A DNA stretch of 40,286 bases from Alphaproteobacteria bacterium SS10. Its GTDB lineage: Bacteria > Pseudomonadota > Alphaproteobacteria > TMED2. Each line of letters starts with the position of its first letter. The first letter of the stretch is position 1. Positions 33,159 to 40,286 of this stretch are shown here, in pieces. Location of the stretch: positions 13,717-54,002 of the forward strand of contig JAHCML010000003.1 in assembly GCA_019192455.1 (NCBI GenBank), written 5' to 3'. The notes below the pieces were generated by a model. It was not told the origin of the DNA, ran no database searches, and worked only from the letters and a program-made list of their open reading frames with translations. Both the position numbers and the translations under genes were made by a program.

Positions 33159-34601
33159 TCAAGCGGCTGCGCTTAGGTCGGACCAGTTGGCCTCAACCGT
33201 CACATCAGTCTCTTCACCACCAGACAGCATGGCAAAGCTTGGGTCGATGCCGAACAGGTCGTGCAGCGAGCTGGACAGCTTGTTCACCACAACCTGCACA
33301 TTCTCAGGTGGTGTGTCGGGCATCAGCACATAGATCTGCGGGCCACGCCAAGCGAGCAAGTCACTATCGCGTAGACGCTCTGCGGTCACCTCAGCGGCCT
33401 GCTTATACAGGGCGTTGATTGAGGCCATGCCTAGGCGCTCAATCTGTTTGCTGCTGGCTTGCAGCGTCACGCGCAATACTACATGCGGGCGATTGCTGCG
33501 GCGGGTGCGGCGACCCTCAATGATGACCAGGCGATCAAACTCTTCGACCGAAATGATCCGCGCGGGCTCACCGATCTGACCCAGCAGGCCAGGTAGGGCA
33601 CCCGATAGAACAGCCTGACGGCCATCGGCGGTTAGGTCGTAATGGTAGATATCGCGGGTCGCGGCATCCTTGCCGGCGGTGTGCTCACCGCAATCCATGC
33701 AGGTGAAGCCAACTTCCACATCACCGGATTGGTGGCCGCAATCATTACAATGGGTCACGTCACCTGAGATGTCGTAGTCGACACCGTAATGGCGCAGGCG
33801 CTCATTACATTTTGGGCAGACAAGCCGCTCACCCTGCACAAACTGGCTGCGTAGGCCCTGGTGGCCACAGCTGTAGTGGTGGATCAGAGGCAGTGATTGA
33901 ATGTTGCTGGAGTGGCAGCTCTCGCATTCTTCCTGCGCGATGAGGCGGGCAGAATCGCAATGGCTGCACTCATGCACGCGCTGGAAGAAGCTGCGTTGAA
34001 GCAGGCCATCATTCGCCAGGTTCTCAAGTCGTTCGTTAGAGAATGGGATGCCGGTCAGGGTTGGGTAGGCAGTCACACCAGGCTTGTGGGGGGCCCATTG
34101 TGCGGTGATCTGTTGCTGGCGTGAGTAAGCCATGGCGAGAACCAGGAACTCTTCGCGTTGCTCGCTTGGGATCTCAGGGATGTCATCCAACAGGTTGCGA
34201 GCGTCTTCGATTTCACTCAGGGCTTCACGCAGGGTTTCTTCCGTAATCCGGCGGATGCGGGCATCGGCGCGTGGGAGATTGCCGATGGCATCGATTACGG
34301 GAAGCAGGCTGCGCTGGTTCGCCCAAAGGCCACGGAACATGCGTGATGGGTTGGCACCCGGCATGGCCAGCAAGGCATCGGTGTTCTTGCTCAACCGGCG
34401 CTCATAGGTAATGCCAGAAACGGGTGGGAGGTTTTCAACATCGCCGCCGACGACACAGAGATGCCAGCTGGTCCGTGGTGCACGAACTGGCCGTGTTGGC
34501 TGGTTTGATCCCCGGGTATTCTGTTCAGCAACGGGCTTGCGGCCGCCGATAGTCACAGCGCCGGATTGGCCGTTCTGTTTTCCTTTACTAAATCCCCACA
34601 T
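33159..34601 (-). CDS. TackOD1 zinc-ribbon protein with degenerate GGDEF domain
   Basis: This 480-residue soluble protein has an N-terminal region of about 200 residues with no clear family. A Cys-rich TackOD1-like domain (about 205-330) follows, carrying five CxxC pairs (C212/215, C226/229, C262/265, C285/288, C301/304) plus C245 and the landmarks HHYSCGHQG, LVCPKC and GVDYD. Residues 350-460 look like a degenerate GGDEF domain: ERLRDSDLLAWRGPQIYVLM aligns with the active-site strand but has GPQIY where GGDEF should be, so it should not make c-di-GMP. TackOD1 is an output domain found with receivers and in diguanylate-cyclase-like proteins. AAGGGAG precedes the ATG. It leads the glycosyltransferase operon, separated by 23 bases. 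Confidence 0.8.
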   Translation of the reverse strand: MWGFSKGKQNGQSGAVTIGGRKPVAEQNTRGSNQPTRPVRAPRTSWHLCVVGGDVENLPPVSGITYERRLSKNTDALLAMPGANPSRMFRGLWANQRSLLPVIDAIGNLPRADARIRRITEETLREALSEIEDARNLLDDIPEIPSEQREEFLVLAMAYSRQQQITAQWAPHKPGVTAYPTLTGIPFSNERLENLANDGLLQRSFFQRVHECSHCDSARLIAQEECESCHSSNIQSLPLIHHYSCGHQGLRSQFVQGERLVCPKCNERLRHYGVDYDISGDVTHCNDCGHQSGDVEVGFTCMDCGEHTAGKDAATRDIYHYDLTADGRQAVLSGALPGLLGQIGEPARIISVEEFDRLVIIEGRRTRRSNRPHVVLRVTLQASSKQIERLGMASINALYKQAAEVTAERLRDSDLLAWRGPQIYVLMPDTPPENVQVVVNKLSSSLHDLFGIDPSFAMLSGGEETDVTVEANWSDLSAAA

Positions 34602-34711
34602 GGTCGCACTCCCTTACGTGACCCATTCTCACCTGTTTTTGAGGCGGTTTTTGCCGCCTCAGAGCCCCCGGATTTGATCAACAAGCCTGATCAATAGGAG
34701 GGTGTCATATT

Positions 34712-34740
34712 TTGAAAATGTTTAAAATTTAAGCTTTATT
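34712..34740 (+). promoter_or_regulatory. Promoter-like TTGAAA-N17-TTTATT
   Basis: TTGAAA (34712-34717) and TTTATT (34735-34740) are separated by 17 bases inside an AT-rich block that stands out against the GC-rich surroundings. It would fire toward the RTX gene and give a leader of about 420 bases, or a short RNA ending at the 34869-34889 hairpin. The match to a sigma-70 promoter is moderate. Confidence 0.3.
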
Positions 34741-34868
34741 TTTTGTATTACACACACTATCCAATGGCGGCCGACCGGTTGATCCGGGGGCGTAACCCTA
34801 ATTCGTTGATTTAAAACACTTTGTAGTGGTGTGGTTCAACTCGCCTAAGCGGGTAATCCACTTTCACG

Positions 34869-34889
34869 ACTGTGTATGACACAGTTTTT
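34869..34889 (+). terminator. Small hairpin with T-run (possible terminator or attenuator)
   Basis: ACTGTGT (34869-34875) and ACACAGT (34879-34885) form a perfect 7-base-pair stem with a 3-base loop, followed by four more T residues. It could end a short upstream transcript or be an operator palindrome. Confidence 0.35.
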
Positions 34890-35168
34890 ACGCGTGCTTT
34901 GCGAAAGTGCCGAACTCACAAGACATGGCCTTTCTGCATAGCTGGAATAAGCAAGTTTCGGACCAGTTTGGCGTCGGTGCTTTCGTTAACCGAGATTAAG
35001 CCCCGTACACAGATTAGCCGTGCTGCTTTTTAGATATCGTTAACGCGAGTTTGGTTTCGTTGAGAACTGAAGCGTTGGGGTAGCGTCGCGGTGACTGGCC
35101 ATAACGGCCAACCGGTTGGGTGAAACTCAGCCGCGTAGATAGAACGCTTATTTGCAGGATGAAAAACC

Positions 35169-37238
35169 ATGACTGGCCAAATCAAAATCGGCACATCCGG
35201 AAATGACACCTTCTCCACCGGTGGTGGTGACGACCTTCTTAAAGGTATGGCTGGTGATGACTCCCTGCGCGCTGGCTATGGCCAGGACACGCTGAACGGC
35301 GGTGACGGTAATGATTACGCCCATGGCCATAAGGGTGATGACAGCATCCTCGGCGGTCGCGGCGACGACACCCTGGTCGGTGGTCAGCAAGACGACACCA
35401 TGCGCGGCGGCGATGGCAACGACACCCTTTATGGTGACGGCCACAATGACAGCCTGACCGGCGGTAACGGCAACGACTTCATCACTGGCGATAATGAGCG
35501 CGGTACCCAGAGCCCAGGTTACGACACCGGCTCTGACACCATCCGTGGCGGCAATGGCGACGATACCCTCGACGGTGGCGCTGAGGCCGACACCGTTCAC
35601 GGTGGCAATGGCGCCGACTCAATCGATGGTGGCACCGGCGATGATCGCCTGACCGGCGGTAATGACCGCGACACCATCTTCGGTGGCGCTGGGGCTGACA
35701 CGATCCATGCTGGCAACGACGAAGATTATGTTGAGGGCGGCGACAATGCTGACCGCATCGGCGGCGGCGAAGGCGCCGACACCCTCTATGGCCAAGACGG
35801 TGACGACACCGTCCATGGCGGCAATGATGATGACCTCATCTATGGCGGTGAAGGCAATGACAGCCTGACCGGCGGCAATGGCGATGACACCATCATCACC
35901 GGCAATGGCGATGATACTGCCCGCGGTGGCAATGGCGATGACTTCATTGAGGGTGCCGATGGCAACTACCTGCTCTCTGGTGGTGAAGGTCGTGACACCC
36001 TATTTGGTCAGGCTGGCGATGACACCATCCACGGTGGCCGCGACGCTGACACGATTGAAGGTCGCGATGGCAATGACAGCCTGACCGGTCACACCGGCGA
36101 CGACACCATCAAGGCTGGCGAGGGTGCCGACACCCTGCGCGGCGGCGAGGGCAATGATTTCCTCGATGGCGGCAACGGTGCTGACTCTATAGCTGGTGGC
36201 GGCGGTGATGACACCGTCTTTGCTGATGATGGCGATGACCGCGTCCATGGCGGCTCCGGTAATGACAGCCTGCGTGGCTTCCACGGTGATGACACGATCC
36301 ATGGCGGCAATGGCGATGACCGTGTGTTCGGTGGCGTCGATCCAAACGCCGATGCGTTCGATCCAACCGAGAGCGATAATGACAGCCTGACCGGCGGTAA
36401 TGGCGATGACCATCTGTTCGGTTACAACGGCGCTGACACTATCCGTGGCGGCAATGATGATGACACGCTTGAAGGCGGCAACGGTGCTGACAGCCTGGCT
36501 GGCGGTAGCGGTAATGACGAGATCTTCGGCGGTACCGGCGGCGACCGTGCCCATGGTGGCAATGGCGACGACATGATCCGCAGCTTCACCGGCGATGACA
36601 CCGTGTTCGGTGGCAATGGTGATGATGTCATCATCTCCGGCGTTGGCACCGATGATTTGGCTGAAATCTCACCGGATGAGACCGATAACGATCTGGTTCG
36701 TGCCGGCAATGGTGACGACACCGTTGAGGGCCAAACCGGTAACGACACCCTGTTCGGTGGCAACGGTAATGACCGCCTGGACGGCAATGATGGCGATGAC
36801 ATCGTTCGCGGTCAGAACGACAATGACAGTCTGAACGGCAATGGCGGTGATGACACCGTCTATGGCGACCGCGGCAACGACACCGTTCGCGGTGGTACCG
36901 GTAATGATGACCTCTACGGTGGTGATGATGCCGACACCCTTCAGGGCAGCAGCGGCGAAGACTATCTCGATGGTCAGCGCGGTGATGATGTTCTGGAAGG
37001 CGGTAACGCGGCAGACATCTTCGTTCTGACCCGTGTTGGCGGCCACGACTTCGTGCTCGACTTCGGCAACGGTAACGACCGCATCGACGTTTCAGCCTTC
37101 AATGTGAATGGTGGTGTCGACAGCCTGAACATCTCCCAAAACGGTGATGGCGACGCGGTTATCGATTTCGGTAGCGCCTCTCTGACCCTTGATGATGTCG
37201 ATGGTGAAACCCTCACCGATAGCGACTTCATCTTCTAA
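35169..37238 (+). CDS. RTX (hemolysin-type calcium-binding repeat) protein, repeat-only
   Basis: This 689-residue protein consists almost entirely of glycine- and aspartate-rich nonapeptide repeats of the GGxGxDxUx type, each turn binding calcium in a parallel beta-roll. There is no enzymatic domain or signal peptide. Longer insertions break the repeats at intervals (around NERGTQSPGYDTGSD, VDPNADAFDPTESDN and VGTDDLAEISPDETDN). The C-terminal 70 residues change to a serralysin-like end (DIFVLTRVGGHDFVLDF) and finish in DFIF, an acidic-hydrophobic type I secretion signal. It is probably exported by a type I system not in this window and folds outside on calcium. A role as adhesin, surface layer or polysaccharide-associated protein is inference from its neighbour. 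Confidence 0.9.
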   Translation: MTGQIKIGTSGNDTFSTGGGDDLLKGMAGDDSLRAGYGQDTLNGGDGNDYAHGHKGDDSILGGRGDDTLVGGQQDDTMRGGDGNDTLYGDGHNDSLTGGNGNDFITGDNERGTQSPGYDTGSDTIRGGNGDDTLDGGAEADTVHGGNGADSIDGGTGDDRLTGGNDRDTIFGGAGADTIHAGNDEDYVEGGDNADRIGGGEGADTLYGQDGDDTVHGGNDDDLIYGGEGNDSLTGGNGDDTIITGNGDDTARGGNGDDFIEGADGNYLLSGGEGRDTLFGQAGDDTIHGGRDADTIEGRDGNDSLTGHTGDDTIKAGEGADTLRGGEGNDFLDGGNGADSIAGGGGDDTVFADDGDDRVHGGSGNDSLRGFHGDDTIHGGNGDDRVFGGVDPNADAFDPTESDNDSLTGGNGDDHLFGYNGADTIRGGNDDDTLEGGNGADSLAGGSGNDEIFGGTGGDRAHGGNGDDMIRSFTGDDTVFGGNGDDVIISGVGTDDLAEISPDETDNDLVRAGNGDDTVEGQTGNDTLFGGNGNDRLDGNDGDDIVRGQNDNDSLNGNGGDDTVYGDRGNDTVRGGTGNDDLYGGDDADTLQGSSGEDYLDGQRGDDVLEGGNAADIFVLTRVGGHDFVLDFGNGNDRIDVSAFNVNGGVDSLNISQNGDGDAVIDFGSASLTLDDVDGETLTDSDFIF

Positions 37239-37339
37239 AACCCTGCCCTTTAGGGCTTTGACATAACGACGGGCTCTCCCCATTCGGGCCTCGCATCACT
37301 CCCCATCCCTTAGGATGCCAGGTCTTGCTCGTCGCCATG

Positions 37340-37405
37340 AACAGACCGGATACGTCCAGCCGCATCCCCCATCCCATTCGCGGCGGACACGTATTCGGTC
37401 TGTTT
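37340..37405 (+). terminator. Long stem-loop after the RTX gene, possible terminator
   Basis: The arms 37340-37363 and 37380-37405 pair over more than 20 bases (AACAGACCG with CGGTCTGTT at the base, GCCGC with GCGGC at the top), with one mismatch and a 2-base bulge, around a 16-base loop. A short T-rich tail (TTTATTTC) follows. It lies about 100 bases after the RTX stop and 46 bases before the convergent kinase stop, so it may terminate both. Confidence 0.5.
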
Positions 37406-37450
37406 ATTTCTGGAAGGTACGTTAAAGCGCCAAAACCGGTGGCTTAACGC

Positions 37451-38770
37451 CTAACCGTCGTCAGCATTTTCGGCTGGGTTCGGGAAGGTCACGGTGATCT
37501 TCGTGCCTTCACCGGGCGCGCTTTCAATACCAAACCGCCCGCCATGCAGCTGTACTAGCTCACGCGCTAAGGGCAGGCCGAGGCCCGTCCCCTCGCGCTT
37601 TGTGGCAAGCTCGCTATCAACCTGCTCAAACGGCCGTAGGGCGACCTCAACCTCTTCGGCGGTCATGCCGATGCCGTTATCGGTCACCGTCACCTCAACC
37701 CCGCTCTGGTCCTCAAGCGGTTTTGCCGCCAGGGCAACGATGCGCCCCTCTTCGGAGTACTTAATGGCGTTGGAGACCAAATTGACCAGGATTTGCTTGG
37801 CCGCCCTTGCATCGCCGAACAGGCCATCTAACCCCTCCGCGATCTCGACCTGCACTTCCATCCGGTACTCTTTGGCGTAGCCACGGGTCAGGGTGACGAC
37901 GGTCTCAAGCATCGGCTTTACCGATTGCCACTCCGGTTCAATCACCATCTTGCCCGCCTCAATCTTGGAGAGGTCGAGCAGATCGTTGATCATCGACAGC
38001 AGGTGCTGGGCACTCTGTCCGATATAGCCTGCATATTCCTTATAGATATCGGCCCCGAGGGGGCCGTGCAGCTCATCCCGGATCAGTTCATTGAAGCCGA
38101 TGATGCTGTTTAGCGGTGTACGGAGTTCGTGGCTCATCTGGGCCAGGAACTCGGATTTATTGAAGTTGGCTGCCTCTGCCGCCAGCTTGGCTGCCTCAAG
38201 CTCAGTATTCAGCTGGGCCAGGCGGTCTGCCTGCTCGGCCTGACGATCGCGGGCGAATTTCAGGGCCTCTTGGGCCTCTTTGATCTCAGTGATGTCGATG
38301 ATTTGCGAGACGAAATAGATCGGCTTGTCCTGATCATCGCGGATCAGGTTCATCTTCAGCATGCCCCAGACCATCTGGCCGTCTTTGCGGTAATACCGCT
38401 TCTCCATATGGCCAGAGGAGCGTTTGCCGGCCAGGATCTCATCGACCATCGCCTGGTCGGGTTCAATATCGTCGGGGTGGGTAATCTCACGCCAATGAAC
38501 GCTGCCCAGCTCTTCCAGATCATAGCCGATGAAATCAGCCCAGGCCTGGTTGCCACGGACCAGCGTGCCATCCGCCATGTTCATGCAGATCGGCGTCGGC
38601 GCGTTGTGGAAGATGATGGAGTAATATTCGTCGGCAAGCAGATGCTCAGGCGGGCTGTCGAGGGACAGCTTGCCGCCCCCATGGCCAGCACCCAACTCAC
38701 GCATCTCTTCGGATTTACAGCCCGCACCGACGAGTGGCAGCGCGTCCTTATCAGTCGTCGCTTGCGACAA
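37451..38770 (-). CDS. PAS-domain sensor histidine kinase (soluble)
   Basis: This kinase of about 439 residues has no membrane segment. It has a PAS domain (about 48-165, with HNAPTPICMNMADG and the PAC-like WGMLKMNLIRDDQDKPIYFV), a coiled-coil linker (165-205), HisKA with H214 (MSHELRTPLNSIIGF) and HATPase with N334, DNGIGM (364-369) and GTGLGLPLA (394-402). It should autophosphorylate in response to a cytoplasmic or bound signal. No response regulator is adjacent. The first possible start is a TTG at 38770 with GGGAAG upstream; an ATG at 38704 is an alternative. Confidence 0.93.
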   Translation of the reverse strand: MSQATTDKDALPLVGAGCKSEEMRELGAGHGGGKLSLDSPPEHLLADEYYSIIFHNAPTPICMNMADGTLVRGNQAWADFIGYDLEELGSVHWREITHPDDIEPDQAMVDEILAGKRSSGHMEKRYYRKDGQMVWGMLKMNLIRDDQDKPIYFVSQIIDITEIKEAQEALKFARDRQAEQADRLAQLNTELEAAKLAAEAANFNKSEFLAQMSHELRTPLNSIIGFNELIRDELHGPLGADIYKEYAGYIGQSAQHLLSMINDLLDLSKIEAGKMVIEPEWQSVKPMLETVVTLTRGYAKEYRMEVQVEIAEGLDGLFGDARAAKQILVNLVSNAIKYSEEGRIVALAAKPLEDQSGVEVTVTDNGIGMTAEEVEVALRPFEQVDSELATKREGTGLGLPLARELVQLHGGRFGIESAPGEGTKITVTFPNPAENADDG

Positions 38771-38867
38771 TAATCACTTCCCCAAAGGGCACGACAACGT
38801 AATTGCGTACCCCATTACCGCTCATGCAAATATCAGCATTTATCCTGCAACAGGCAAAGTGTAACGC

Positions 38868-38905
38868 GTTTTGGCGGGTTTGAGAACGGTTTGGCGGGTT
38901 TTGAG
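38868..38905. repeat. Short direct repeat upstream of the kinase gene
   Basis: Two copies of TTTGGCGGGTTT with matching flanks (GTTTTGGCGGGTTTGAG, then GGTTTGGCGGGTTTTGAG) lie 20 bases apart in the 155-base gap between the kinase start and the NlpC/P60 stop. They may be a tandem regulator site or chance duplication. Confidence 0.35.
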
Positions 38906-38925
38906 TGCCCTGGTACCGCCCAACG

Positions 38926-39777
38926 CTACAAACGGTTCACACCGGTAATGCCAGCGCCGTCGCTTTTTAGGGTCCAGCTGGCCACCTCTAATGCGGGGTC
39001 AATGCTGACGGCCATATGGGTCGCATTGGCGTGAAGCATTTGGGTGTCATCCAGCATTATGCCGATATGGCCGGGGAAGAATGCGAAATCGCCGACCTTG
39101 AGTGGCGTGTCCGGTGGCAGCATTTGGCCCAGCCCCTCACGCTGCTGATCCGTATCACGCGGGCAGTCATGCATCCCGGCGAAGTTTAGTGCCAGCTGAA
39201 CAAGCGCTGAGCAATCAAGCCCAGCACCGCTGCGGCCACCCCAGATATAGGGCAGCTCCATAAACCGTCTGGCGGTCGCGATGTAGTCCTCGGTAACCGT
39301 ATCTAGGGGTTCAACATGGCGGCTATAGATCCAGCTGCCATCGGCCTGCTCGACGAACCGGTTCTTCTCCTGCCCGGTAAGGGAAACGCGGCTGCCGATG
39401 CTGCGCCAGCTGATCGTCGGTTTCTTCAAATCAGGCTCGGGGAATACAGGCGCCCGGATGGCCCGTACCCGATGGGTTGGCGGGTTGGTGGCGGCCTGCA
39501 ATGCCTCGGCGGCGACATAGCCGACATAGCCATCAACATCCGATTGGCACCAGGCGAGGCCACCGCGAATATCGAAGACCTGTACCGTCTCACCATAGAG
39601 CAGTTCACTGCCCCAACGGCTGTCGAGGCGGCTGTTCTGCCAAAGCGGAACGCGGGTCACGGAAACGGTGAAGGTGGCCCCATCCACAAAGCTGGGCGCC
39701 TCAATCTTACCTTCCAAACGCCGATCGGCCATGTCTGGACGATAGGCGTGAATACGCGGGTCTAGGGTACTGCTCAT
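38926..39777 (-). CDS. NlpC/P60-family (C40) peptidase with SH3 domains
   Basis: This 283-residue protein has two bacterial SH3-like domains (about 37-95 and 105-158) and a C-terminal NlpC/P60 cysteine peptidase. The catalytic residues are C189 (GAGLDCSALVQ), H237 (PGHIGIM) and probably H249 (MLHAN). YIWGGRS is the usual substrate-pocket entry. The family cleaves gamma-D-glutamyl-diaminopimelate bonds in peptidoglycan. No signal peptide is visible, which suggests cytoplasmic recycling of muropeptides or non-classical export. The gene follows the MarR gene by 12 bases and is probably in its operon. Confidence 0.92.
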   Translation of the reverse strand: MSSTLDPRIHAYRPDMADRRLEGKIEAPSFVDGATFTVSVTRVPLWQNSRLDSRWGSELLYGETVQVFDIRGGLAWCQSDVDGYVGYVAAEALQAATNPPTHRVRAIRAPVFPEPDLKKPTISWRSIGSRVSLTGQEKNRFVEQADGSWIYSRHVEPLDTVTEDYIATARRFMELPYIWGGRSGAGLDCSALVQLALNFAGMHDCPRDTDQQREGLGQMLPPDTPLKVGDFAFFPGHIGIMLDDTQMLHANATHMAVSIDPALEVASWTLKSDGAGITGVNRL

Positions 39778-39789
39778 ACTGACACTGGC

Positions 39790-40275
39790 TTAGCCGTTAG
39801 GGTCAAAGGGGTCGCCGCGTTCGGCGGCATAGTCCCAGTTCACCCGCTGCATCAGATCGGCGAACTCACTCAAAAATACGGAGCCTGGCACCGTACGCTG
39901 GATCAGGACCGACCGCCGATCCTCAGTATCCACTTTGCGCTTCACATAACCGAGGCGGGAAAGGGTATCGACGGCCCGGACCACAGCCGGTTTTGAGATG
40001 CTTAGTTGCTCGGCCAGCCCCCGCACCGTGTGGGGTGGATCGTTCATGTAGACAGCTAGCAGCAGCGCGTATTGCCGGATCGTCAAATCCGGCGCGTCTG
40101 AGCGGACGATGGACAGATGTACCCGGCGCCAAAGCTCCAGCGGTTCAAGCCGTTGCGACATGCTCTCGCCGGTTAGCTTGGTTAGACCGGCGCCATCACC
40201 GCCTGGCATCCCCCCATTGGTTTCGGCCTGGGGGTCGGCCTGGGGATCGGTTTGGGTATCGATGGTCTCGCTCAT
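39790..40275 (-). CDS. MarR-family transcriptional regulator
   Basis: This 161-residue regulator has a disordered acidic N-terminus (about 40 residues rich in Asp, Gln and Pro) and a MarR winged helix-turn-helix (about 50-130) with LTIRQYALLLAVY, the recognition region LAEQLSISKPAVVRAVDTLSRLGYVKR and the wing DTEDRRSVLI. It lies 12 bases upstream of the NlpC/P60 gene, so it may regulate its own operon. The effector is not evident. The ATG at 40275 lies at the edge of the window; the gene seems complete. Confidence 0.9.
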   Translation of the reverse strand: MSETIDTQTDPQADPQAETNGGMPGGDGAGLTKLTGESMSQRLEPLELWRRVHLSIVRSDAPDLTIRQYALLLAVYMNDPPHTVRGLAEQLSISKPAVVRAVDTLSRLGYVKRKVDTEDRRSVLIQRTVPGSVFLSEFADLMQRVNWDYAAERGDPFDPNG

Positions 40276-40286
40276 CTTGCCTCACT

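Larger units (their letters stand above)
34602..35168. other. 567-base divergent regulatory region, palindrome-rich, no gene
   Basis: No plausible gene is seen. It contains a TGAGGCGG/CCGCCTCA stem (34640-34661), an AT-rich block with a promoter-like pair, a 7-base stem with T-run (34869-34889), CACTTTC/GAAAGTG enclosing that stem (34859-34909), TGGCC-ATAAC-GGCCA (35096-35110) and CCAACCGGTTGG (35108-35119). It should hold the promoters of both divergent units and may encode a leader or small RNA. The RTX start codon is preceded by GCAGGATG. Confidence 0.6.

Noticed and set aside
35148-36554. Long open frames on the minus strand opposite the RTX gene (150 and 184 codons)
   Set aside because: They are by-products of the repeated Gly-Asp-Asn codon pattern, which leaves antisense frames open. 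The predicted proteins are Val/Ile/Ala repeats with no ribosome binding site.
1-40286. CRISPR array, insertion sequence or prophage
   Set aside because: No regularly spaced direct repeats, transposase, integrase or structural phage genes are visible; the only dense repeat is the RTX coding repeat.

Overview
The window is one contiguous, GC-rich, gene-dense bacterial chromosome segment. It suggests an alphaproteobacterium, probably a Rhodospirillales-like lineage. The main evidence is the block hemC / hemD / mitofilin-like inner-membrane protein / hemY facing tsaD, a typical alphaproteobacterial arrangement. Supporting evidence is the YciI-EVE pair and the carph-isopro type N-terminus on the mitofilin-like protein. 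I see no phage genes, insertion sequences or CRISPR array, so this looks like ordinary chromosome with some accessory modules.

Layout. 1-2640 is the 3' part of an RND efflux pump. 2848-4375 holds a cold-shock protein, an SDR oxidoreductase and a small NTF2-like protein that looks like an iota-class carbonic anhydrase. 4526-8322 is a compact envelope-sensing module: a divergent PepSY membrane protein, an OmpR-type response regulator, its histidine kinase, a secreted HbpS/GlcG-like protein and a PAP2 phosphatase-like membrane protein. Four related palindromic boxes (consensus TTACA-N4-TGTAA) lie in this module. The three best copies sit 62-69 bases upstream of the response regulator, HbpS-like and PAP2 start codons, so the module appears to be a self-contained regulon. 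8323-12415 holds a methyltransferase-like DUF938 protein, an exported MsrA, tRNA-Thr(CGT) and a DUF2157 / DUF4401-GDYXXLXY membrane pair. 12488-18730 is the haem-biosynthesis block with tsaD. 18727-24309 holds a TetR regulator, a membrane-anchored alpha/beta hydrolase, YciI, EVE and acetyl-CoA synthetase.

24525-30775 contains several proteins I do not recognise, a HicAB toxin-antitoxin pair, a small lipoprotein, an ankyrin-repeat protein, a stand-alone receiver and a DUF429 protein. 30785-34601 is a three-gene minus-strand operon: a TackOD1 zinc-ribbon protein with a degenerate GGDEF domain, a membrane glycosyltransferase 2 and an HlyD-like membrane protein. Its composition fits a regulated exopolysaccharide synthase. 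A long, palindrome-rich intergenic region (34602-35168) separates it from a divergent gene for a protein made almost wholly of RTX calcium-binding repeats. A PAS histidine kinase, an NlpC/P60 peptidase and a MarR regulator complete the window.

The two parts most worth following are the PepSY-two-component-HbpS-PAP2 regulon, which has an RBS-occluding hairpin before the PAP2 gene, and the TackOD1/GT2/HlyD operon facing an RTX-only protein. All functional statements come from reading motifs and gene order; no database search was run.
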